Shown piece after piece: positions 15,953 to 23,778 of a DNA stretch of 60,653 nt (position 1 is its first letter; each line of letters opens with the position of its first letter). The translations under genes and the position numbers were made by a program. A model generated the notes under the pieces. It ran no database searches, was not told where the DNA came from, and saw only the letters and a program-made list of their open reading frames with translations. Origin of the DNA: JBMNKL01 sp050261495 (GTDB taxonomy: Bacteria > Bacillota > Clostridia > Acetivibrionales > DTU013); NCBI GenBank assembly GCA_050261495.1, contig JBLNDI010000064.1, positions 1 to 60,653 on the forward strand, in the 5' to 3' direction.

Positions 15953-16752
15953 TCTCTGTGTTAGTTGTTGACGATAATACTAAGTTTTGCGACATGCTGC
16001 GCGAATACATAGACAGGACAGGCGATATGAAGGTTGCCGGGTTTGCGGAAAACGGCGCGAAGGCAATTGAAACAATAAAGATACTAAAGCCGGATGTTGT
16101 CATACTCGATATAATTATGCCGGAAATTGACGGTATCGGGGTCCTGGAAAAAATGCAGGACATAAGACCTGATAAAAGGCCGACATTTGTCGTACTGAGT
16201 GCAATAGGAAAGGAACTTGTTATTCGAAAAGCCATTGAACTGGGAGCCGATTATTATATTATCAAGCCTTTTGATATTGAGGTGCTTATAAATCATATAA
16301 GGCTGATTCACGCCGAAAAAAAGTCCTTGCGAAAAGTCTCGAGGCGCAAACCCGTCAAACCGGCTGTTCCGGCACAGGAAACGGAAGAAAACCGCATGGA
16401 GATGATTATTGCAAGCCTGATAAAAAGAATCGGCATAACCCCGAATGTCGCAGGCTACCGTTACCTGAGAGAATCTGTCGCCCTGGCGGCAGATCAACCG
16501 GTCCTGCTCAATTCCGTTGTCAAGCTTATATACCCGGTATTGGCCGAGAAGCACAAAACAACTGTGAAAAGCATTGACAAGGCTATCCGCTGCGCGATTG
16601 ACAGCGCGTATAAAAGGATGAAAAACGCAGGCATATTGGACCAGGACGCTTCGGATCAATACGAAATATTGCCTTCAAATGGGAAAAAGCCCGGCAGTGC
16701 GCGGCTGATAGCTCTTTTGGCGGACAGGGTCAGGCAAATGAAGCAACAATGA
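15940..16752 (+). CDS. Divergent Spo0A-like response regulator
   Basis: A 270-residue two-domain regulator. Residues 4-125 are a receiver domain with acidic pair Asp11-Asp12, phospho-acceptor Asp57 in VVILDIIMPEIDG, the Ser of VVLSA, and the Lys of IIKPFD. The C-terminal part matches the Spo0A DNA-binding fold (IGITPNVAGYRYLRE, then LYPVLAEKH-type and AIRCAID segments). However, the recognition helix reads TTVKSIDKAIRCAID where Spo0A has TTASRVERAIRHAIE. The Spo0A SLFGYT turn is replaced by an unrelated stretch. The gene overlaps aroK and ends the shikimate operon, not the spoIVB neighbourhood usual for spo0A. It is probably a paralogue with altered DNA specificity. Confidence 0.85.
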   Translation: MSDMISVLVVDDNTKFCDMLREYIDRTGDMKVAGFAENGAKAIETIKILKPDVVILDIIMPEIDGIGVLEKMQDIRPDKRPTFVVLSAIGKELVIRKAIELGADYYIIKPFDIEVLINHIRLIHAEKKSLRKVSRRKPVKPAVPAQETEENRMEMIIASLIKRIGITPNVAGYRYLRESVALAADQPVLLNSVVKLIYPVLAEKHKTTVKSIDKAIRCAIDSAYKRMKNAGILDQDASDQYEILPSNGKKPGSARLIALLADRVRQMKQQ

Positions 16753-16778
16753 TAATGAAAAAAAGCAAATGAAACAAT

Positions 16779-16807
16779 AAAAGAAACTGCCATTGGCAGT
16801 TTCTTTT
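16779..16807. terminator. Bidirectional intrinsic terminator
   Basis: A perfect 13-base stem AAAAGAAACTGCC / GGCAGTTTCTTTT with a three-base loop lies between the convergent Spo0A-like gene and the HU gene. Both strands end in a T-rich run, so it can stop transcription from either side. Confidence 0.88.
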
Positions 16808-16822
16808 ATGCTCATTACAGAG

Positions 16823-17104
16823 TTATTTTTTCTTGTTGACCTTTTCCTTTAAAACTTTACCGGCTTTGAATACAGGAGCTTTTGATGCGGGGATCGTGAT
16901 CTCTTTCTTTGTCTGGGGATTTCTGCCCTTCCTGGCTGCTCTATTCCTTACTTCGAATGTACCGAAACCAACCAATACTACCTTGTCTCCAGCCTTAAGC
17001 GCATCTTCAACGGAGCTTACGAATGCGTTGAGCGCAGCTTCGCTGTTTTTCTTGTTTAAACCTGATTTTGAGGCAATTGAATTAATTAAATCTGTCTTAT
17101 TCAT
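16823..17104 (-). CDS. hup: HU-family DNA-binding protein
   Basis: A 93-residue histone-like protein that bends and packages DNA as a dimer. It starts MNKTDLINSIASKSGL, contains the loop GFGTFEVRNRAARKGRNP (the beta-arm with the intercalating Pro-containing tip), and ends in basic residues. Length is standard for HU. ATG 17104 has GGAGG upstream. It is monocistronic and ends at the shared terminator. Confidence 0.97.
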   Translation of the reverse strand: MNKTDLINSIASKSGLNKKNSEAALNAFVSSVEDALKAGDKVVLVGFGTFEVRNRAARKGRNPQTKKEITIPASKAPVFKAGKVLKEKVNKKK

Positions 17105-17232
17105 TAATACAACCTCCTAAATTTGGAATTCGACATTATTTTATAATGAAAAGCTTGGAAAGTCAAGCTTTTCAAGTGAATTTAGTTAATTAGTACTACA
17201 TAATATGTGATTTTTTTACTATAAAATTGTTA

Positions 17233-17613
17233 TTACGACACAATTCGTATTTCAATTTCCTTTTTAAGCAGCGGTTTCAGCTTTCTAAGGAACTGGTCCC
17301 CCTCTTTTGACGAGCGGGATTTGCCAAGAATAATGCAGTCGATATTGTTATCGTTTGCGTATTGGGCTATGGCGCCCGGCACATCGTCCGACTTTAGAAC
17401 CGATAAGCTGGCCCCGACGGCTTTTGATATTGCGAAAAGATATTCGAGGGCTTCGGATTCACTGGCGCTTTCCAGGAAATTCAAATTATTCTCGACAACA
17501 TTTATAACGAAGAGATCGCCCTTATACTCGCTAAGCAATTCGTTTGCCGTATTTATCAAGCGTTCGCAGGTTTTCTGCTGCGTAACGCAAACAAGTATGT
17601 TTTTCCTAACCAC
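17233..17613 (-). CDS. Small universal-stress-protein-like domain protein
   Basis: A 126-residue single-domain protein of the Usp fold, closest in pattern to the Usp domain of KdpD. It begins RKNILVCVTQQKTCERLINTA and has the alternating strand/helix rhythm of the fold. A later NNIDCIILGKSRSS corresponds to the nucleotide-binding loop region, but the full G-x2-G-x9-GS motif of ATP-binding Usps is only partly present. I chose GTG 17613 because AGAGG lies seven bases upstream; a TTG at 17631 would add six residues. It stands alone, and its partner or signal is not evident. Confidence 0.75.
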   Translation of the reverse strand: MVRKNILVCVTQQKTCERLINTANELLSEYKGDLFVINVVENNLNFLESASESEALEYLFAISKAVGASLSVLKSDDVPGAIAQYANDNNIDCIILGKSRSSKEGDQFLRKLKPLLKKEIEIRIVS

Positions 17614-17873
17614 AAAAAAGCCTCTTTTCAAAGTTTATTTATGCTGCCCGAACATATTATTCATATTTCCTGCAGAAGTGTCAATATCAAGCTCCTATTT
17701 ATTATACCAGACCAAATGGCGAAATTCTTCCCTGTCTTCGAGCCTGACCACACAGATTTAATTGCAATTTCAAAGGGTATATTTTAAATTAAATATAGTG
17801 TATAATATACTGGTATTTAAGACGATGGCGTTAAATGAGACAACAGCTACAATAACAATAGGAGGTTTTAATT

Positions 17874-18086
17874 ATGGCTAAAGTAACAAAGGACATGATA
17901 ATTGCGGATATCTTGAGGCTGGACAGGGGTACTGTTCCGATACTTTTAAAAATAGGCATGCATTGCCTGGGCTGCCCGTCTTCATCAGGTGAGAGCCTGG
18001 AAGATGCGTGCGCTATTCACGGTGTCGATGTCGATAAAATTGTAGATGAATTGAACGAGTACCTTGCTTCAAAGGAAACTAACTAA
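17874..18086 (+). CDS. DUF1858 domain protein
   Basis: A 70-residue protein made of one DUF1858 domain: MIIADILRLDRGTVPILLK, then the two-cysteine motif HCLGCPSSSGESL, and a C-terminal VDVDKIVDELNEYL helix. In many anaerobes such proteins stand alone or are fused to hybrid-cluster-like or redox proteins, and the cysteines suggest a redox or metal-linked role. No activity is proven. The start follows ATAGGAGGT. An AT-rich stretch with TATAAT at 17801-17806 precedes it, but a matching -35 is not clear. Confidence 0.9.
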   Translation: MAKVTKDMIIADILRLDRGTVPILLKIGMHCLGCPSSSGESLEDACAIHGVDVDKIVDELNEYLASKETN

Positions 18087-18140
18087 CAGATTGCCATAAT
18101 ATACTATTTTGTTGAATTTTCCGGGCAAGCTTGATAAAAT

Positions 18141-18212
18141 AATAACAGAGACACAACAGAGAACATAACAGAGAATATAACAATGAATATAACAGTGAAT
18201 ATAACAGATACG
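18141..18212. repeat. Six tandem copies of a 12-base unit (ATAACAGAGAAT-like)
   Basis: Units begin at 18141, 18153, 18165, 18177, 18189 and 18201 and share ATAACAGWGAAT with one to four changes each. The tract ends 33 bases before the PilZ start, inside its probable promoter or leader. Copy number could vary by slippage. Confidence 0.85.
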
Positions 18213-18245
18213 CTAATGTTACACCTTTAAAATGCAGGAGGAATT

Positions 18246-18851
18246 ATGAGGTTTGGCAGGCACGAGGAAGTATTCCTCAGTGTATACAGTATTGATTATC
18301 TTCTGAAATGCAAGGTGTATGATAACAGCAGCGAAGTAGTAATATTAGCTCCAGTATCTGGCAGAACCGATATGCTCCAGGTACATGACCCGGTGGTTTT
18401 ACTAAGGCACGACACGGATTTGCAAATGATACCCGCGGATGTTGCCGGGATAGACCCGGTAAGCGGCTATGTTTCCTTCAGGATTCGCCTGAAAGAAATA
18501 GAAGAGGAGCGGCGCGTATACGAAAGGTACCCGGTATCACTTGTGGTCAGCGCCCGGAAAAAGTTTTCAAGCAAAAGGATAAACCTGATCGTCAGGAATA
18601 TCAGCCTATACGGAATGGGTGTTGTTTCCGACGTCGATATTGAGGAAGAAGAATTCCTTGATATTGACCTGATAACAGACAAGAACATGTTTTATTTCAA
18701 TAGCCGGGTGGTCTGGAAGAAAAGTCTGGGCCCCGGTTTTGAGTACGGATTGAAGCTTGTAAATTATGACATTGCAACAAAGGCTGCTTTCGAGGAATAT
18801 CTTAAAAGGCTAAATGAAACCTATTTAGGCATGATACCGAAAGCCAGGTGA
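18246..18851 (+). CDS. PilZ domain protein (YcgR-like c-di-GMP receptor)
   Basis: A 201-residue protein with the two-domain layout of flagellar-brake YcgR/YpfA proteins: an N-terminal YcgR_2-like beta barrel (about 5-85) and a C-terminal PilZ domain (about 88-195). The c-di-GMP-binding RxxxR is Arg90-Arg94 (RVYER), and the second motif N-x-S-x-x-G is Asn118, Ser120, Gly123 (RNISLYGMG). It would change activity of a partner on binding cyclic di-GMP. No flagellar, pilus or cellulose genes are adjacent. It faces the large cNMP-like gene. ATG 18246 follows GCAGGAGG. Confidence 0.92.
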   Translation: MRFGRHEEVFLSVYSIDYLLKCKVYDNSSEVVILAPVSGRTDMLQVHDPVVLLRHDTDLQMIPADVAGIDPVSGYVSFRIRLKEIEEERRVYERYPVSLVVSARKKFSSKRINLIVRNISLYGMGVVSDVDIEEEEFLDIDLITDKNMFYFNSRVVWKKSLGPGFEYGLKLVNYDIATKAAFEEYLKRLNETYLGMIPKAR

Positions 18852-18853
18852 GC

Positions 18854-18874
18854 AAAAAGGGCGCTTCCGCGCCT
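18854..18874 (-). terminator. Terminator of the 828-residue protein gene
   Basis: Read on the minus strand, GGCGC-GGAA-GCGCC is followed by CTTTTTG. The stem is only five G-C pairs but lies 14 bases after the minus-strand stop. The same stem on the plus strand has no T-run after it. Confidence 0.6.
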
Positions 18875-18887
18875 TGCATGCCTTATC

Positions 18888-21374
18888 CTATGTATCACGG
18901 CAGAACTCCAGGTTTTCCCTGAGTACGGGATCGAGTTCGCCGCCAGGCTTTATATAATGCCTGTAACGGCTTTCCAGTTCCTTTGCCTGCCTTGATTTCT
19001 GGAATTTTACCATTGCAACCAGGTCTGAATAGACTGTTTGTTTTTCCAGTTGCTCCCTTATTTCTTTCGAGAAGGGGCAATATTTAAAGAAAATGCTCCT
19101 GGCAACCTTGTTCAGGCGCGGATTGCCCTTGGACTCGTTATTTATCCAGCTATCATAATCAGATGTGAATATATCGCGCAGCCTGTTGCGGTGTTTTGCA
19201 CATAATGCCTTGACTTTTTGCTTTGCTTCTTCTGACAGTTCCCTGTTTTTGCGGTAAAACTGTATGTAGTCGGCATACTCGGATGTGAGGGAAGGCTGGG
19301 CAATATTGTTCCAGGCCGCTCCCATCATTGTCCTGCACAGTTCCCACCTGAAATTGCCGACAAGCTTTACGATCATATCGTCAAGGTTTTCATCGGTAAA
19401 AACGGGCATGATGAATCTTCCGGGACTGTTTCTCAGCCTGCCGGAAATCTCCTGCCACATCATTGCCCGTGTCCCGTATATCGGGACGAGTATAATATCA
19501 GGAATAACCTGGACCGATACTATTTCTTTTTCAATTCCCTTTTCGGGATTCCTGTAATGAATTTCCCTGTGGAAGGCCGAATAATCTATTTTCAGCAGAT
19601 TGTCCAGCTTCTCCCGGATTACGGACGGCTTTACGTATGAACGGACCGGATCGTACGGGGCCATATCCTTGTGAAGAATAGGGAAATAATGTGCTATCTG
19701 CCCGTGGCACAGCCTGTGGTTCAAGCGGAACATATTGTTTATCTCAAACGCGAGGCGCCCTTCCTTGTCACTGTTGTATGCAGCCTTGTCATTTTCGGTC
19801 AGTTCGCCCTTCTTTTTCAGCTCGCGGAAAGTGTCATGGTAATCATGCCCGAAGCTGTTTACGGACGGCACTTTTTCCATGTTATATATTTTCTCGAGCC
19901 ATTCGGGCATGTGGCAGATGTTTGAAGACCAAACCGGCTGTTCAGTGCCTGCAAGCCTGTAGATGGCTATTGTCTGCCTGTTGTCAAGTATTTTTTCATC
20001 CATGTAGCCATAGGTCAGAAACATTTTAACAAGCCTGGAATTATCCTTTTGATGATATGCTTTTTTGAATACGGCGGAGTATATTTCAAAATACAATTCC
20101 CATATGGCGCTCCGTATATTTCTGACCGGCTCGCTGGTTGCAAGACGGTCGTTCAGATTCCTGAAGGCAACCAGGTTTGACATGAAACGTGTCGCTTTAT
20201 CTTCGGGGATCTGTGAATATTCAATGATTTTTGCCGCGCTGTTGAGCAATTCTTCAGGAAGCTCCGGAACCATTTCGGCTGTAACGGAAATTGACGCGGC
20301 ATCCGCTTCCCCGGAAAATGATTTCAATGCGGCAATGAAATTGGCATGGACATGCTCCAGGTATTCGAAATCAATGCCGCTGTTGTGCTTGAACTCGAGC
20401 CGCAGATAATCCGATATGCTTCTGAGCTTTTCGATTATATAGGATGCGGCTTCCACCGCCGGGGAAAAATCAAGGCCCGAGGCGCTCATTTGTTTCGCCG
20501 CCTTTACGAAGGCCGTATAGATATTTACGTCATCATTATTCCCGTACATGAGTCCGATAATTTTCTCAAGTTCCAGGAAAACCAGGCGGATTTTCCGCAA
20601 TATTTGCCCGAGACAATCGGAGGCGTCGGTAATGTGGGCTTCAGTAACATAGTGATCCGCCCCGAAAAAAGATTTCTTGAGGTTTATCGGGATACCCAGC
20701 AAATGGTTGTAATACTCAATTTTTTTAAAAATTTCGGACGATTCCGGGAAAATCCCAGTGTCAAGGTCTTGGTTGCCGCTTTCAACAAACTGCCTGCTGA
20801 AATAAGCCGGAACTTCTTCGTTATTTTTTTTCAAGGCTTCCAGGGCGGATCTGCCAACCACGGATATCTCATCCTGGACCGGCGCAAGGTTGAGCTCCTC
20901 CGCAAGCGAGACATATTGAGCGCATAAGTTGCTGCATATGGCCGATACAATGGAAAAATAGGAACTGATTTTTTGCAATGCCTTATATGAATCATTGATA
21001 AGGAAGCATAAAGAATTTACAAAATAAGCTCCGTAATCTTTTTGAGTATTGATAAGGGCCGCCGCCTCGTTTGCATCGCCTGCTGCATACGCGTAAAGGC
21101 TGCAATCTGTAGCCGCCGTGATTGTAAAGCTATTTTTGCCGCTTCCGATGATATCGTTGATACCGATGAAAATGTTTTGCTCGACATCAAACAGCTTGTA
21201 GCTCTTTTGCTCGAGGAAAGCTTCTGTTGCAACCGCTTCGCCGGATGGCGTCAAATACACGCTCTGCTTGCCTTGTAAAAGCAGGTCCAGCGATTCGGTA
21301 TTTTCGCCTTCCAGCAATACATATCCGCCGCCGCCGACGGTGTAGTTTCCGCTTTTGTGTTTTGAAGAGCCCAT
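18888..21374 (-). CDS. Uncharacterised 828-residue protein with cyclic-nucleotide-binding-like N-terminus
   Basis: No signal peptide or membrane helix is visible, so it is cytoplasmic. Residues about 12-100 look like a degenerate cNMP/cupin barrel: SLDLLLQGKQSVYLTP, a later FIGINDIIGSG, then the strand TITAATDCSLYAYAA followed by a long helix, the order seen in Crp-like sensor domains. The phosphate-binding cassette is not recognisable. Residues 110-400 are mainly helical. The C-terminal half has strongly patterned segments such as DIILVPIYGTRAMMWQEISG, then FRWELCRTMMGAAWNN and DIFTSDYDSWINNESKG. These suggest a conserved domain, but I know no named family. There is no helix-turn-helix or enzymatic motif. 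It is monocistronic and convergent with the PilZ gene. Confidence 0.7.
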   Translation of the reverse strand: MGSSKHKSGNYTVGGGGYVLLEGENTESLDLLLQGKQSVYLTPSGEAVATEAFLEQKSYKLFDVEQNIFIGINDIIGSGKNSFTITAATDCSLYAYAAGDANEAAALINTQKDYGAYFVNSLCFLINDSYKALQKISSYFSIVSAICSNLCAQYVSLAEELNLAPVQDEISVVGRSALEALKKNNEEVPAYFSRQFVESGNQDLDTGIFPESSEIFKKIEYYNHLLGIPINLKKSFFGADHYVTEAHITDASDCLGQILRKIRLVFLELEKIIGLMYGNNDDVNIYTAFVKAAKQMSASGLDFSPAVEAASYIIEKLRSISDYLRLEFKHNSGIDFEYLEHVHANFIAALKSFSGEADAASISVTAEMVPELPEELLNSAAKIIEYSQIPEDKATRFMSNLVAFRNLNDRLATSEPVRNIRSAIWELYFEIYSAVFKKAYHQKDNSRLVKMFLTYGYMDEKILDNRQTIAIYRLAGTEQPVWSSNICHMPEWLEKIYNMEKVPSVNSFGHDYHDTFRELKKKGELTENDKAAYNSDKEGRLAFEINNMFRLNHRLCHGQIAHYFPILHKDMAPYDPVRSYVKPSVIREKLDNLLKIDYSAFHREIHYRNPEKGIEKEIVSVQVIPDIILVPIYGTRAMMWQEISGRLRNSPGRFIMPVFTDENLDDMIVKLVGNFRWELCRTMMGAAWNNIAQPSLTSEYADYIQFYRKNRELSEEAKQKVKALCAKHRNRLRDIFTSDYDSWINNESKGNPRLNKVARSIFFKYCPFSKEIREQLEKQTVYSDLVAMVKFQKSRQAKELESRYRHYIKPGGELDPVLRENLEFCRDT

Positions 21375-21711
21375 TTTTTGACCGCCCCGTAAATTATTAT
21401 TGTCAAACAGTAAATAAATGCATCCGGATTTCTAATTTTATACAATCACAATTTATTATATATTATAATGCGGAAAATTGGAAAGGGTATATAGGCCTAT
21501 TTCATCATAAAAAGCATCGGTTTGCCGCGGCATGCACGACAGGTTTTAAAGTAAAGGCTGTTTTGCGGCAAATCATTCCTTTATGAAATGACGCGGTTTA
21601 TTGACATATGTTGCGGGATTATTCCAATTATGACAGTTATCAACTGTTAATTATGTGGTCATTATATTATAATAATAGTATATATTATTTCATATAGCAG
21701 GGAGAAGACAA
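21375..21711. other. 337-base divergent intergenic region, no gene seen
   Basis: AT-rich spacer between two divergent genes, so it should hold both promoters. TTGACA occurs at 21601-21606 on the plus strand but no well-spaced -10 follows. A TGACAGTTATCAACTGTTA dyad lies near 21630. I see no RNA gene or open frame of interest. Confidence 0.5.
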
Positions 21712-23382
21712 ATGGCAGATGCAAAAGACCAGGTCAGGGTTGTTATACATCCGGGCGTTGAAGCCTTCGTGGACAAGGGTACTACTCTGCTCAAGCTGTC
21801 CAGGGACTACCAGGGGCTTCATAGGGAACCTGTTATTGCCGCAAAGGTAGATAATGATATAAAAGAACTGAGCTATGCGATAAATAGGGATTGCAATGTA
21901 AGGTTCATTGACCTGACCGAGGAAGACGGCATGAGGATATACCGGAGAAGCCTTTATTTTATCCTGATAAAGGCGGCTTACGACCTTTTCCCGGACAGGA
22001 GGGTCATTATCAGCCATGCGGTCAGTAAGGGGTTGTTTTGCGAGCTGCGCGGAGACAAGGAGCTTGAACCCGGCGAAGTAGAACGGCTGGAAGAGAGGAT
22101 GAAAGAAATCGTCAGGCAGGCGATTCCTTTTGAAAAGCGGGAAATACCCCGTGAAGAAGCCTTGGAGCTGTTCAAGTCCACCGGCAGGATGGACAGGTAC
22201 CATTCCGTTGAACACAGGAAGAAGAACCTTGTAACTATTTATAACTGCGACGGCTTTGACGATTACTTTTACGGCTACATGGCGCCGGATACGAGCTATA
22301 TCAAGGTTTTCGCCCTTAAATACCATAAGGGCGGATTGATCGTGCGTTTTCCGGACAAATCGTCGCCCGGGACTTTGCCCGATTATGTCGAGCAGGAAAA
22401 GCTTTTCAACATATACCTGGAGTTTAAAAAGTGGGGCAGGATACTGGAAGTGGAAAATGTCGGCGCTCTGAACGGCCTTGTTAAGGAAGGGAAAGCCACC
22501 GAAATCATCAGGATAGCTGAAGCGCTCCATGAAAAAAAGCTTGCCGCCATAGCCGATACAATATCGGGCAGCAATCACAAAAAACGTGTCATCCTGATTT
22601 CCGGGCCGTCGTCGTCAGGCAAAACCACGTTTGCCCAGAGGCTTTCCATCCAGCTTCGCGTGAACGGGCTGAGACCGGTTACGATTTCGCTTGACGACTA
22701 TTTTGTGAACCGGGAGGACACGCCCAGGGATGAATCGGGGGAATACGACTTCGAATCCATCGATGCGATAGATTTGAAGCTCTTCAACAAGCAGTTGAAA
22801 GAGCTCTTGCAGGGCGAGGAAGTGGAGGTCCCGATTTATAACTTTACAACGGGCAGAAGGGAGCCCGTGGGGAAAAAGCTGAGGATCGGCGAGGACGACG
22901 TGATATTGATCGAAGGAATTCATGGGCTGAATGACAAGTTGACGTCGGAGATACCCGCCGAGCAAAAATTCAAGATTTACGTCAGCGCGCTGACGTCCAT
23001 GAACATAGATGACCATAACAGGATTCCCACTACCGACAACAGGATAATCAGGCGCATAGTAAGGGATCACCAGTTCAGGGGAAGCAATGCCTTGAGTACG
23101 ATAAAAAGGTGGCCTTCGGTCAGGCGCGGGGAGGAGAAGTATATATTTCCGTTCCAGGAAAGCGCGGACGTAATGTTCAATTCCGCGCTGGTATATGAGC
23201 TTTGCGTCCTCAAGACGTATGCCGAGCCGCTGCTTTACGAAATCGACAGGAACGCCGAGGAGTACTCGGAAGCCAGGAGGCTGATCGAATTCCTCAGTTA
23301 CTTTCTCCCGGTAGACTGCAGGGATGTGCCTGCAAATTCAATTATCAGGGAATTCATCGGGGGAAGCTGTTTTTATTATTAG
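21712..23382 (+). CDS. TGS-domain nucleoside (uridine kinase-like) kinase
   Basis: A 556-residue three-part protein typical of clostridia and thermotogae. An N-terminal TGS domain (about 1-65) is followed by a threonyl-tRNA-synthetase-like second additional domain (about 66-240) with ISHAVSKGLFCEL and RYHSVEHRKKN. A C-terminal phosphoribulokinase/uridine kinase domain holds Walker A GPSSSGKTT at about 298-306, then SLDDYFVNR and a DRIPTTDNRI-like substrate loop (HNRIPTTDNR). It probably phosphorylates a nucleoside; the tRNA-synthetase-derived half has no known catalytic role here. ATG 21712 follows AGGGAGA. Confidence 0.9.
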   Translation: MADAKDQVRVVIHPGVEAFVDKGTTLLKLSRDYQGLHREPVIAAKVDNDIKELSYAINRDCNVRFIDLTEEDGMRIYRRSLYFILIKAAYDLFPDRRVIISHAVSKGLFCELRGDKELEPGEVERLEERMKEIVRQAIPFEKREIPREEALELFKSTGRMDRYHSVEHRKKNLVTIYNCDGFDDYFYGYMAPDTSYIKVFALKYHKGGLIVRFPDKSSPGTLPDYVEQEKLFNIYLEFKKWGRILEVENVGALNGLVKEGKATEIIRIAEALHEKKLAAIADTISGSNHKKRVILISGPSSSGKTTFAQRLSIQLRVNGLRPVTISLDDYFVNREDTPRDESGEYDFESIDAIDLKLFNKQLKELLQGEEVEVPIYNFTTGRREPVGKKLRIGEDDVILIEGIHGLNDKLTSEIPAEQKFKIYVSALTSMNIDDHNRIPTTDNRIIRRIVRDHQFRGSNALSTIKRWPSVRRGEEKYIFPFQESADVMFNSALVYELCVLKTYAEPLLYEIDRNAEEYSEARRLIEFLSYFLPVDCRDVPANSIIREFIGGSCFYY

Positions 23383-23645
23383 AACATGAGAGGGTCGACG
23401 GACGCGGGCTATAAGTATTTTTTCCGGCAAGCTGTACCGTTTTTCAGTTTTTGTGTAATTTTATCCGCCTGATCTTTTTACTACTTTCAAAGTCGTTTCA
23501 TCATATGTCCTTACCCGCAACTTTCGGCGATTCGGCAATTGCAGCGATGTCTGCCGTAAATCGCGGCAACGCATTCTTGATAACGGCGACAAGGACGGGT
23601 GTACAGTGACGTAACCCGATGTAAAATTGTAAGCCGTCTTATCCA

Positions 23646-23662
23646 CCGTCCCCTGTCCTGTA
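23646..23662 (+). repeat. Copy of the CCGTYCCCTGTCCTGTA dispersed repeat
   Basis: CCGTCCCCTGTCCTGTA here matches 16 of 17 bases of the right half of the palindrome at 2694-2714. The rest of the 390-base gap between the nucleoside kinase and xylB holds this repeat, a candidate promoter, and one 61-codon minus-strand frame without support. Confidence 0.6.
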
Positions 23663-23686
23663 GATATCTTTTGGACATGATTTATA

Positions 23687-23716
23687 TTGATTTTATTTAC
23701 ATTTTGTTTGTATATT
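23687..23716 (+). promoter_or_regulatory. Candidate promoter of the xyl operon
   Basis: TTGATT (23687-23692) and TATATT (23711-23716) are spaced 18 bases, in an AT-rich stretch 60 bases before xylB. No clear palindrome for the ROK repressor is seen here. Support is limited to the match itself. Confidence 0.4.
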
Positions 23717-23778
23717 AATCCCCTAAATGATATACTTATTAATGTAATATTAAAAAGTCGCGGATTGGGGGATTGCTT

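Noticed and set aside
15940..16752. Calling this gene the canonical spo0A
   Set aside because: Receiver domain fits, but recognition helix, turn motif and gene neighbourhood do not; a divergent paralogue is safer.
21685..22578. 297-codon minus-strand frame opposite the nucleoside kinase
   Set aside because: It lies fully antisense to a well-supported gene with clear domains, has no recognisable motif and no ribosome site.
23461..23646. 61-codon minus-strand frame before xylB
   Set aside because: Short, no ribosome site, and its upstream end runs into the dispersed repeat; I could not link it to any family.
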